64,000 nt of DNA, from NCBI GenBank assembly GCA_950295325.1, contig OX485803.1:39941554-40005553 (forward strand), in the 5' to 3' direction. The translations under genes were made by a program, and so were the position numbers. The first letter of the stretch is position 1. Every line of letters begins with the position of its first letter. This DNA comes from Polytrichum commune (lineage: Eukaryota; Streptophyta; Polytrichopsida; Polytrichales; Polytrichaceae). The notes under the pieces were generated by a model. It was given only the letters and a program-made list of their open reading frames with translations. It was not told the origin of the DNA and did not search any database. This document shows, piece after piece, positions 42,130-52,088 of this stretch.

Positions 42130-42272
42130 CTTAGGCAGAGCATCCTGGCGGCTGGGCTTGAAACACCACGGCTATGGCTTGAGATGTTTTGTGGTGTGGC
42201 CAGATAAACGTTAACCCCTCCGGGATCTAGTGAAAGCTGATCTAAGAACCTCGAAAGGGTTGCAATATTTTT
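42130..42272 (+). ncRNA. Candidate structured RNA, H/ACA-like, copy 2
   Basis: This second copy of the 41762 unit has about 130 aligned bases and only a handful of substitutions, none breaking the two long stem arms. The order C/D-like, H/ACA-like, C/D-like, H/ACA-like fits the tandem-duplicated snoRNA clusters known in plants. Confidence 0.4.
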
Positions 42273-44064
42273 TACACTCTATTTAATTCCTTTTGGCGCC
42301 TGTCCTCAATGAGGAGCTGGAAGCAGGACTCTTCGCTTTGGCTATCTTCTGGTTTACTTACAACACGTAATAGAATGCGAATGGGAAGTTCGAAATTTGA
42401 TATTATCGTCGCAAATGGCTCCACGGCCATGTCAGTTCCTCCTGATATACAGTAGCCTCGGATCTCTGTACACAGGGATTCAGATTATGGACATGAAACA
42501 CATTGTGTCTACTCCATTAATGAAGAAATATCTTTTGCTCTCCGCAAACACGACGCATAGCCATGAGGTCGTAAAGTCTCCAATCAAAAGTTATCGGGCC
42601 TTAAATTGCAGAATTAAACGGGAGGTTTTCCGCTCTCCGCAATGCGGCGACCGTTTATCAATGTGAAACGTAGTAGTAAAGTGGTCCCCCATGCGAACGA
42701 ACTTTCCCCAATCAACAAGCATCTTCGCAGTATACTCGCTGAACAAATCGCGACTTGCTAATGTTCACCTAATATGGAGATGACGAGATTTAGCTTCATT
42801 GAGAAATTGTCTTACAACAATCAACCCATTCTAATTGCAAATTCACATGCCGCAGTGCAATCCCAGGTTAGGGAGATCCTTATGTCACACCTTGATCCTA
42901 CCATTATAGCAGGCATGACAAAGAAGTTGACCCTACACATTTCTGTTTACAGCGAGAAAAATAGTGTCCTTTATATTTTCGTAGAAACACAGAGGAAGAT
43001 TGAAAATCCTCACACAATGTTTAGTAGCATATGCTGATTTACATAACTGTGGTAACCTTTCTCACGACGCTTTTCATGAATAAATTTAGAACTAGTGATA
43101 TCCCAATTTACTTCTAATTCATCCAAATGGCAATGATTTTAGACAAAGTTTGGTGTATTTTGCATCAGCTTTAACATGTATGTTTGGTGAGATATCGGCA
43201 TGTGTGACTGAAGTCTGAATGAAGAATCACTGAGTAGGTGACAGTTATTGCAACATTGCAAATCTATAATGCCCAAACATTTTTACAAGGAATGATAAAG
43301 AATGTGAGGTTTACAATAAGTGTTGGTGACACTACATGGGCAGTTTACAATTAGTATTGAGCAAGACAAATATAATCAATAACACTAGATGCAATATTTT
43401 GTCTAGTCCTCATACCTTGACTTCTTTGAGCGAGACTCCGGGTATTAGACTTATGTTTTAATTCAACTAGAGTTTTGGTCGGGAGTTGGTTGAAAAGCCT
43501 CTACTTCTTGCAAAGTAGAGATGGATGGAGATGTGGTGGTCACTGAAGAGATGTTGTTATGTCTAAACCATTAAAGGTTCAAGAGTGACCTCCATGAAAT
43601 TACATGGTGAATCGACCACATTGTTTTGTATTCGAGGATTCACATATTGTATAAATTTTATATTGAAAAGTTTGGGCTAGAGTCAAATCTAAACCACATG
43701 TATGTTAGCATCGTTATGACACATGACCATAGTTTTGCTTCCTCTTTGAACTAGGATGTGTTCAATATAGTTTAATTTATATACCCCAAGTGGAATTTGA
43801 CTTTGCTTGTTGGGAATTATACTATATTCCTCTACTCAAGCACATAAATGTACAAGCAAATCGTTCATAATCACCAAAATCTCGACTGAAAACATTCCAC
43901 ATGAATGAATAATCATTTGTCTTGAATATTGTTTTAAGGATTAACACATCTCCCATAAAATTTAGGTACATCAGAAGTTTATTGACAATCTGTCCATAGG
44001 TTTGAAGCAAGCTAAAAGTCCAAATTCTTAAAATATGTCCAAAGTTACTCAAATATGCATTCTT
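42273..44064. other. Intergenic DNA, no recognised gene
   Basis: Frames at 42397-42666 and 42774-43037 (plus) have no family resemblance I can name. The rest is AT-rich. Confidence 0.4.
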
Positions 44065-44400
44065 TAAGGTTTAATCAAAACTTCACTCTTAGGAGCAACT
44101 TGAGGTAAATTTGGAACTATATGATTTGTGTAATACACATATCTTCTCAACAAACTTACTTGCAAAAAAATATAAATGTTCTAGTGCTTTAGGTAAGTCT
44201 AAATTTGCAAACTCTTCGCCAAGTTTTTTGAAATTTTTCTCGAAAACCAAAATTTAACATACAATTTCCTAGACCTTCCAAGTTTAAATCCTAAGTGATT
44301 AGGTGTGGCTATGAAGAATACCTTATGACCGACCTCAACTTCTCTCAAACTCCTATTACGATCGGCATAGACCTTAGATCCCTCTTGTGCATCTCACATA
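44065..44400 (-). pseudogene. Ty3/gypsy integrase C-terminal fragment
   Basis: In a minus-strand frame without a start codon the segment reads VYADRNRSLREVEVGHKVFF and then LGFKLGRSRKL. This is the beta-barrel end of Ty3-type integrases (YADKxRRxxEFxVGDxVxL). Further on, QVSLLRRYV matches the FHVSLLRxY motif just beyond it. Stops and frame changes interrupt it. It is separate from, and opposite in strand to, the integrase remnant at 44563. Confidence 0.65.
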
Positions 44401-44562
44401 CATTGCTTAAGTTAACACATTCTAACACACCCTACAATATAAGAGTTAGGAGTTTTATTGATAAGATGATTAAAAACCAACGCAAAAACCTGATGTTCAG
44501 TTTGTGACCAGGTCAAGTCTAGCTTTAACACCTTATCACCTCAGTTACAGCCATTACCTATC

Positions 44563-45610
44563 ATGGAATTGGGCTACCGTTGGTCGTTGGATTTTGTGGG
44601 ACCGTTGGTTGTGATGCTACGTGGAGCAAAATACGTGTTGGTGATGGTGGAGCATTTTAGCAAGTGGATTGAGCTTGTTGCTTATCCCAAAACTCTGCAG
44701 AGTTCGCCGCGGCTGCCTTTTTGGATCGTATGTTGGCACATTTTGGAGCACCAGCTGAGGTAATGACGGACCAAGGGAGGGAGTTCCTCGGTGCTTTTGA
44801 GGGTTGTGTACTAAGGCGCTCATATATCACGGCACCACCTCTCGAGATCATCCGGAAGCGGATGACTTGGTTGAACAGGTTGTTCAACCACCAAGCGTGG
44901 CTTAAGGAAGTATGGATTACTTCGGGGAGCCATCGGGATTGGGACCTTATGTTGCCTTGGATTGCTATGGGCTATCGATTTAGTAGGCAAGTCTCTTTGG
45001 CGTCCTATAGTCCATATCAGTTATTGTATGGACGTGAGCCCATGCTCCCAAATTTTATTCGGAAAAAACTAACTCTTGTTGTGGACTTGGATGACTCGAA
45101 CATTTGGACAGAGTGTTTGTAGGAGCGGGCTCAATTCTTCCAGAGGGCCATGGAGAATTTGTCCATTGCTCAGCACTGTGAGACATTGCATTATGCACGC
45201 ATTCGCAGTGATGCTTACCGACCTCAGTTGTGGAGATTTTGACAGGTGACTATGTTTATCTCCAACATGAGGCGCCTACGACATTGGATGTCAGGGCGGG
45301 GCGGACTATTCTTCGAGTGAAGGAGGTGTTGCCGAGTGGTTTGTTGTTGTTAGAAGGCAAGGATGGCAGGGAATGTCGCGAACATTCCAAAAACTGTCCC
45401 TCATGCCACCTATTCATTAAGGGTACAGTTCATCTTGAACTAGCCGTCGTACTAGAGGGTCTTCCATGTTTTGTATGTGGAGAGAAGAAAGGAGTAGCTA
45501 CTATTCTCTTGTGTGATCAGTGTCAACGTGATTGGTACATGACATGCTTAAGGCCACCCTAGAGTTCTCTACCATGTGGACAGTGAAGTTGCCCTCGCTG
45601 TCGAGGATCT
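44563..45610 (+). pseudogene. Ty3-type integrase with C-terminal PHD finger, frameshifted
   Basis: The integrase core is recognisable in pieces: WSLDFVGPL (first Asp), AEVMTDQGREF (second Asp), a HPEAD block with the Glu in another frame near 44835-44885, then LPWIAMGYRFSRQ, SPYQLLYGREP, and a TILRVKEVLPSG barrel region. It ends with a C4-x-C3 PHD-type finger: CFVCGEKKG, LLCDQCQRDWYMTCLRPP, then SCPRC. At least three frame changes and in-frame stops (one after CLRPP, one before SCPRC) kill it. The finger's usual His is a Tyr. Upstream reverse transcriptase and protease are not present. Confidence 0.75.
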
Positions 45611-45914
45611 TCGGTACCTGGTGTTTCCACCAATCGTACTCAATAATCATGTGTGGCTTTCACTGTGTTTTGCTTACCCAAGTGGAATATGAAGAATTAT
45701 GGCTTAGGAATACGATCGAACGCGAGATGGTGGAATTAATTCTTTAGAATCTAATGGCCAAACATCAGAGGCGATTAAGGATGGGGCTCACATTGCACTC
45801 AGCCTACAATTCTTTGGAATGACGTTCACCACTCTAGTTAATAGCGGAGCCATCCTTCATTATCCATGTTCTTTGGATTGGCATTGGTCCTCGCTGCTTG
45901 GCGGGGCGGCATAT

Positions 45915-45960
45915 TCAGCTGAGGGGGGGCATGTGAAGGTGTGTTGTGTATGTGTGCCTT
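45915..45960 (+). other. Possible polypurine tract and start of a 3' LTR
   Basis: GCTGAGGGGGGGCATGTGAA lies about 300 bp after the PHD finger. A purine run followed by TG is what is expected at the junction of the internal region and 3' LTR of this element. No matching 5' LTR was found in the window, so this is inferred from position. Confidence 0.4.
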
Positions 45961-46069
45961 TGCTATGTTTTAGTGTTATTTGTTAGTGATGGTTGGTATT
46001 CGAGCTGCAGTGACACACGATCGTTATTTACACGACAAATCAGACACTGGGGTTCTAATTGACAGGTGA

Positions 46070-46545
46070 AATATTCATCATAGTAGACAACATCGGCTAT
46101 AATCAAGAGTATGTGAGAGCAAAGGTCTTCTGTGTTGCAAAGAGTTGTTCATTAATCAACTAACCTTCTCACTACAAGATATAATTGTTCTATTCCTTAG
46201 ATGGTTGTTCAACTTCGTTTTCCACAACAAGAAGCAAATACGCATCCTCTACTTCAATTCATGATGCTCAAGGTATACATGGGTCATTTGCAATTGTTCT
46301 TGAAGTATAACTAGCCTGTCACGTTTGCATCTACATTTTCAGATGTTCACTTGTCTCGGGTAGAAGTTTGCCTGAGCATCTCATCATGTATTAGTGAGCA
46401 GTTTGTGTAGGTCTTTGTCCATAGTGCATATATATATATCTATATATATTTAGTGTTCATGGTGCTCCAATTTAATGTAGACTCTACTAGTTCACTTTAG
46501 ATATCAAACCCTCCAAGAAGCAAAAAGAAAATTTAGACATATATG
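46070..46545 (+). pseudogene. Rearranged partial copy of MAF1 (exon 9 and flanking introns)
   Basis: 46070-46440 matches the reverse complement of 58265-57905 in the MAF1 gene, including a copy of exon 9 with splice signals. In the exon copy the reading frame has a TGA and several changes. 46445-46545 matches the reverse complement of 58435-58335. In the gene these two pieces occur in the opposite order, so the copy is permuted. It lies just after the Ty3 remnant. Confidence 0.8.
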
Positions 46546-46576
46546 AGGACCAACCTAATTAAAATTGAGGCCCAAA

Positions 46577-46645
46577 TTGATTGAAATTACGGTGCCCTCA
46601 AGATTGCCAATGGGTCCGGATCGGGAATAGGTGACTCTACTATAC
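46577..46645 (+). repeat. Dispersed repeat, copy related to 39545-39620
   Basis: Shares GAAATT, then CCCT, then GATTGCCxATGGG and ATCGGGAA with the copy at 39545. The element is unidentified. Confidence 0.5.
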
Positions 46646-46767
46646 GCACCTTATGTACTATCATAGACCTGACTGTCAACTGTCACCTGCAGACATATTC
46701 TTTATTAAATCAGGGACAACTTAGTAACCCTTTTACTAATAGGACATTACCCCTACAAGTGCTAAGT

Positions 46768-47530
46768 AAATGGATGAAAATGCGTCCTACGACAATCATT
46801 CACTAATGCCTAGTGAATGGATGAAAATCTCGTCATTCGATGCTGCTAGAGTTAATTACCGAGCTAACCCTAATTTTATCCCGAGACTACCTAGCTGCTC
46901 GTTGACAGACAGGTGCCATTCTCGCTGCCATGCTCACGTGCTCACGTGCTCGCTCTCTCCCTCTACTCTTGAGAGTTATCTGTGCTTCTGATCTGTGTTT
47001 CTGCATGGTGAAGAGCAGCCAAATCGTTTCCCCGTCTGCAAAATCACATTGCAGAGTTTGCGGGGATCAGCGCATTCCTTAAGCAAGCAGGCTACAAGTT
47101 CCCCTCCTCCATCCCCTCCTCCATCGTCAAAGAGGAGTGAGACTGCAGGTCATTGATTCATTGAAATCACCTTTAGACTCGATGTGATTCTGATCCCCCT
47201 CGCGTCCATGGAGCATGCGGGCGAGCATAGAATGGACGACATGCTCCTCCGAGAGACGTTCTTGGATGTCGTGGAGCTCGTAACCCGGCAAGAACAGCGG
47301 GTGTGAGAAGAACTCTACTCCCGACTCCACCACCTGGCCACACTAACAGACGACGACGTTGAGGTCATGGTGTTAATGGCCAAGCAACTCGCTCGCTTCC
47401 ATGCGTCGCACGCTGAACGAGTCTAACACTTACTGCAATACCTCTTGGAGAGGGAACACATCCCCGCCGGCCCGCATGAACATTGTGAAGCTCATGCACG
47501 GCATCGTGCTTGCGGAGAGGCGCGAGATCC
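46768..47530 (+). pseudogene. Left arm of inverted duplication: broken copy of the gene at 50045-50749
   Basis: About 760 bp aligns with the reverse complement of 50412-51155, from ATGGATGAAAATGCGTCCTA to the CGAGAT near 47525. In this copy the reading frame corresponding to the right-arm gene has a stop in the QRV-REKLY region (GTGTGA near 47300), another near 47424 and an indel near 47460. It is a pseudogene. Homology stops abruptly at 47530 where NC2-beta-related DNA begins. Confidence 0.8.
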
Positions 47531-47591
47531 TTATTGTTCAAAAGTAGATCTATTGAAGGATTAACTTGACTGCTTTGGAATTGCAATGCAG

Positions 47592-48621
47592 CCACTATGA
47601 CCAAGATCATCAAGGAAATGTTGCCACCAGATGTACCAGTGGCCAAGGATGCACAGGATTTGTTGGTCGAGTGTTGTGTGGGTACGACTTTTTCAGAATC
47701 TTTACTTCTGAACCTCTCTTGTAAGTTTGTGTGTGTGGATGTGAGGGCATACCTGGGTAGCAACACTCATGGCATTTCTTGGATCAGGAAAAATTTGTAG
47801 CCTGCTTGGTGGGCTTTTCTTGTGCCATAATTTATGATGTCCTGAGAAATTTTCTTGGGACAAATAAACTAGCAAGTGATATAGGGGCAAGAGGTAATTT
47901 ACACTCATTTGGCAGGACGTTTCTAACTTGATGGGCATGCTGATTTCAGGCTCTCCCACATGTATTCATTAAATTGAGTAGGTTTCTTGCACTGAGATTG
48001 ATTCTGTTGAGCCCTTGTTTTCAATGTCTGCCTGCCAAGAAGCTCAACTTGGGCTTTCTGTTCCCGTTTTAATGCACTACCCAACCTACTTATACTCCTA
48101 TCTCAGGACTGTGATCCTTTCTCGAATAGTCCAATGAACCGGATCCGTCTAACTGCATCAGTCATTTTTTTATAAAGTTTGTCAAGTGCATATTTATGTC
48201 TCATGTTTTCCACGTAGTATAGGTTCCTTAGTATAGGTTCGTCTTGTTAACCCAAATCAAGAAAAACATGAACCCAATTCAAGGGAGCACGCATTCAAGT
48301 GTTCACTATGGAAATTTCAATATCCTCGAAAGAAGTAAAGGATGGATGTGAAAATTACACCCTGACAGTGAGGAAAAAATATTATGGTCATTCAAGGGTG
48401 AATTTCCTGACTCTTTGAAGAGAATGACATAGTGTTGTCACTTTTTGGTTTTTGATATCATAATGCATGATACTTGGCACGATTTATAGACTGAGAAAGA
48501 TGCCCTATACAGGGTCCTCATATTCTGATACTCCCTGTCTGGTGCACTACAGGTACTTGGGTTTGGAGAGTACATAGGAGAAGTTCAAGCCTCAGATGAG
48601 CAACACAAGAATGAGACCTTG
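47592..48621 (+). pseudogene. NC2-beta (Dr1) gene fragment with an exon missing
   Basis: 47592-47681, after a CAG acceptor and before GGTACG, encodes TMTKIIKEMLPPDVPVAKDA followed by QDLLVECCV, the histone-fold start of Dr1. 48553-48621 encodes VLGFGEYIGEVQASDEQHKN followed by ETL, the following conserved region. The intervening part (normally around EFINLVSSE to EHVLKAL) was not found in the 870 bp between them, and no exon 1 or 3' exons are visible. This is a captured or deleted fragment. Confidence 0.8.
48334..48372. repeat. 39-bp direct repeat, first copy
   Basis: AGTAAAGGATGGATGTGAAA continues as AATTACACCCTGACAGTGAG. An identical copy lies at 48811-48849, bracketing the second NC2-beta exon. 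Confidence 0.9.
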
Positions 48622-48810
48622 GTACGAATTGTTGTTATTTATTACATATATATTTATTTTCAGTTTTGTTGCCAAGGAACAATCAAGTGTTGTTCATAGT
48701 TGCTGAACTTGAAGTCTGCTTTAGACTCATTCCCATTCCTCAAAAGATCAGAGGATTCTGCGAACGTCTGCTTCGTTATCAAGGCTTTGGCGGATTCCTG
48801 AGAGGGGATT

Positions 48811-48849
48811 AGTAAAGGATGGATGTGAAAATTACACCCTGACAGTGAG
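48811..48849. repeat. 39-bp direct repeat, second copy
   Basis: Identical to 48334-48372. The perfect identity suggests a recent duplication or insertion footprint. Confidence 0.9.
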
Positions 48850-49044
48850 ACTCGTTATTTCTAATTGGCAACTTGACGCGACAACACCCCATCCGATCCA
48901 ATAACCAACCATTGTACGACGGTGGCTTTTCCAAGCACCAAGTTGCAGATACTATGGTTTATATGAATGTTTTGGTAGCAAGCACAAGTGCACAAATTTA
49001 CGGAAAGCCAGATGCCCTTTTATTCACACTGGACTTTGAATCGG

Positions 49045-49985
49045 TCACAATAGTTGCATGTCCATTGTGGGCAGGCAAGCAGGTGCGAGTTCTGTTTAAG
49101 CAGAAACTCTCATATGCACCACGTTTTGAAATTTCAATTGCTAAGCTAGTCGTAATCGATCTGCTAAATTTGGCAGATTTCTAGCCGCCAGATAAATTTA
49201 TATAATACACCACCCCCTGCAGATGGTCTGTTGTACATTTGCATCTCTGTTGTGGGCAAGCAAGCAGGTGCGAGTTCTGTTCAAGCAGAAATTCTTGTAT
49301 GCACCACGTTTTGGAATTTCAATTGCTAAGCTCGTCGTAATGGATCTGCTACTTTTGGCAGATTGCGAGCCGCTAGGTGAATTCATATAGTACACCATTT
49401 CAATGTCGTTTGTTTGTTGTACATTTGCATGTCCTTTGTGGGTAGGCAAGCAGGTGCGAGTTCTGTTCAAGCATAAACTCTCGTATGCACCACGTTTTGG
49501 AATTTCAATTGCTAAGCTCGTCGTAATGGATCTGCTACTTTTGGCAGATTGCGAGCCGCTAGGTGAATTCATATAGTACACCATTTCAATGTCGTTTGTT
49601 TGTTGTACATTTGCATGTCCTTTGTGGGCAGGCAAGCAGGTGCGAGTTCTGTTCAAGCATAAACTCTCGTATGCACCACGTTTTGGAATTTCAATATTGC
49701 TAAGCTCGTCGTAATGGATCTCCTACTTTGGGCAGATTGCGAGCCACTAGATAAATTTATATAGTACACCACTGCAATATCGTTGGTTTGTTGTATATTT
49801 GTTTGTCCTTTGTGGGCAGGCAAGCAGGTGCGAGTTCTGGTCAAGCAGAAACTCTTGTATGCACCATGTTTTGGAATTTCAACTCCTGAGCTCGTCGTAA
49901 TGGATCTGCTACTTTGGGCAGATTGCGAGCCGCTAGATAAATTCGTATAGTACACCGGCCCAACGTTGTTGGTCTGTTGAACATG
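49045..49985. repeat. Tandem array, five units of about 186 bp
   Basis: The anchor AGGTGCGAGTTCTG recurs at 49081, 49266, 49452, 49638 and 49826 (spacing 185-188). Units 3 and 4 are almost identical. Since the period is close to 62 codons, the minus strand shows long open frames with a 62-residue repeat (NRTRTCLPAHKG, GSQSAKSSRSITTS). Frames break where the spacing is 185 or 188. The array lies directly downstream of the minus-strand frame ending at 50045. Confidence 0.9.
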
Positions 49986-50044
49986 CAGGCATTTGTTCAG
50001 CCCAAGCAGTGGACAACGAGGTGCCCGTTCTCGTTCGTGGTGAT

Positions 50045-50749
50045 CTAGCCGTCTCTTTGTCCTTCCATGATGCCTCGCTGGACCATGGTCGGCATATCGA
50101 TTGGTTTTTCGAGGGCTTTTCCTTTGAGACCCAAGAAGCCCAGGTCGAGAATGTCCGGGGAGTTTTCTGCAGCCCGGTACGTTGGCCTCGGCTCGTTGTA
50201 TTTCCATTTTCCCTCTTCACTTTGGAGGGCGAGCATGAGGTCGGCATGGAAGACGCCCATTTTTATCCACGCCGCGATGCATTGGTGGAGAAACTTTCTG
50301 ACTTGGCCGCCAGACTGCTCATCTGCCGCGTGCGAGATAGTTAAAATGTTTTTGTTTATGATGGGGGTGTATTTGGGCGCGTGTTTGCCCAGAGGTGCGT
50401 CGCGCATCTCGCGGCTCTCCGCAAGCACGATGCCGTGCAGGAGCTTCACAATGCTCATGCGGCCGGCGGGGATGGGTTCCCTCTCCAAGAGGTACTGCAG
50501 CAAGTTGTAGACTCGCTCAGCGTGCGACGCATGGAAGCGAGTGAGTTGCATGGCCATTAACACCATGACCTCAACGTCGTCTTCTGTTAGTGTGGCCAGG
50601 TGGTGGAGTCGGGAGTAGAGTTTTTCTCGCACCCGCTGTTCTTGCGGGGTGACGAGCTCCGCGACATCCAAGAACGTCTCGCGGAGGAGCATGTCGTCCA
50701 TTCTATGCTGGCCCGCATGCTCCATGGACACGAGAGGGATCAGGACCAC
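50045..50749 (-). CDS. Unidentified protein, intact right-arm gene; CID/ENTH-VHS-like helical fold suspected
   Basis: An intact 234-codon minus-strand frame. It begins near MEHAGQHRMDDMLLRETF and continues with HHLATLTEDDVEVMVLMAMQ, then AERVYNLLQYLLERE, SIVKLLHGIVLAESREM, KYTPIINKNILTISHAADEQ and VRKFLHQCIAAWIKMGVFHA. The run of helices, with 'IVKLLHGIV' and 'KFL..CI.AWIKMGVF', is reminiscent of CTD-interacting (RPR/CID) or ENTH-VHS domains. This is a weak resemblance and no function is claimed. A possible upstream exon (about 50876-50812, FAGISAFLSKQATSSPP) ends at a GT donor. The left arm carries a broken copy. Confidence 0.5.
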   Translation of the reverse strand: MVLIPLVSMEHAGQHRMDDMLLRETFLDVAELVTPQEQRVREKLYSRLHHLATLTEDDVEVMVLMAMQLTRFHASHAERVYNLLQYLLEREPIPAGRMSIVKLLHGIVLAESREMRDAPLGKHAPKYTPIINKNILTISHAADEQSGGQVRKFLHQCIAAWIKMGVFHADLMLALQSEEGKWKYNEPRPTYRAAENSPDILDLGFLGLKGKALEKPIDMPTMVQRGIMEGQRDG

Positions 50750-51155
50750 AACGACTCCACAGGTGATTCCAATGAATCAATTAATTACCTGCAACATCAA
50801 TCCTCTTTGACGATGAAGGAGGGGAACTTGTAGCTTGCTTGCTTAGGAATGCGCTGATCCCCGCAAACTCTGCAGTGTGATTTTTTTGCAGACGGGGAAA
50901 TTATTGGGCTGCTCTCCACCGTGAACAAATGCAGATCAGAAGCACAGATAACTTCTCAAGAGTAGAGAGAGCGAGCGAGCACGTGAGCCTGGAAGCGAGA
51001 ATGGCACCTGTCCGTCGACGAGCAGCCTAGTAATAGCGGGATAAAATTAGGGTTAACTCGGTAATTAATTCCAGAAGGATCAAATGACGCGGGTTTCATC
51101 CAGTCACCAGGCGTTCGTGGATGATTGTCGTAGGACGCATTTTCATCCATCCCAT
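50412..51155 (-). repeat. Right arm of the inverted duplication
   Basis: The reverse complement of 46768-47530 over about 750 bp, including the presumed 5' leader and 5' half of the gene at 50045-50749. With the left arm it forms a large inverted repeat with a spacer of about 2.9 kb. Confidence 0.8.
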
Positions 51156-51169
51156 CATTAAGAAGCATG

Positions 51170-52082
51170 CCTTGACAAGCAGTGCTATGATGTTTGCACC
51201 GGGTTTATCATTGTGGTGTTTGTAGAGGACATGGATTCAACGTCTCTAAATTATCTTCATATTAGGATGGGAATGTGGCATCGCGATAATTCTCTAAAAT
51301 CACATACCATCAACGACGGGGCCCACTTCATAGGCTATAGTGGGTTGCTCTTTGTTTCCGTGAACTATAATTCAAGGGTTGTTTTTACACACGTGACTAA
51401 GGGATGTAAGAAAAGTTGAGTTACATAATCTCGTGGATATGTTCGGCAGTCTGATGACCGTGTCCAAGAGAATCCACATTACTTTATAAAAGTCTTGGTC
51501 ACATGACAAAGTGATACTGAAACGGACTTAGACGAGTAGGATATTAGTTTTGTCTGTGATCCAAAATTCGAAATTATTCAACACAGCTAATTGATCAATA
51601 TATTACTCACTATGAATAAATATTTATACATGTAAAGGACTAGAATTACTAATCTTATTGTGGCATGGTCACCTTATTCTCCCTTGACACAACCAATTTG
51701 AGTTCTCTCGTTGCAAAAATATGATGACCACCAGATGTATTTCATTAATGGACATCTAAGATTCCACGTCATTTCTCATGGACATGATGGACATGCTCAC
51801 TCAAGGGCACTTTTGTTTTTGGTGACCTCATGTATAACAAAGTTGGACTGCCATTCATTTCTCAACCAATACGAGATTTTAGAAAGTGGTGGTCATGGGC
51901 ATTAAGTCAGTCGTGCTAAGAAACTCTTATTGGGAATCAAGACGAAGTTCAATGCACACATTACAATCATTCATGAAGTCTTGGGATCAAAGCCGTGAAG
52001 TGGGATGAAATCATGGGTCAAGTACCATGAAGTGCTTCTTGCTTTGGCTTTTGATGTATGATTATTTTTTTAGTTTATTTCA
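51170..52082. other. Intergenic DNA, nothing recognised
   Basis: Short frames only, no family resemblance or repeat recognised. Confidence 0.4.
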
Positions 52083-52088
52083 TGGCAA

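Noticed and set aside
49045-49985. CRISPR-like array
   Set aside because: Units are 185-188 bp, repeated along the whole length with no unique spacers, in a plant nuclear context: an ordinary minisatellite.
50067-50510. 147-codon plus-strand open frame
   Set aside because: Antisense to the intact minus-strand frame at 50045-50749; mirrored composition, no motif.
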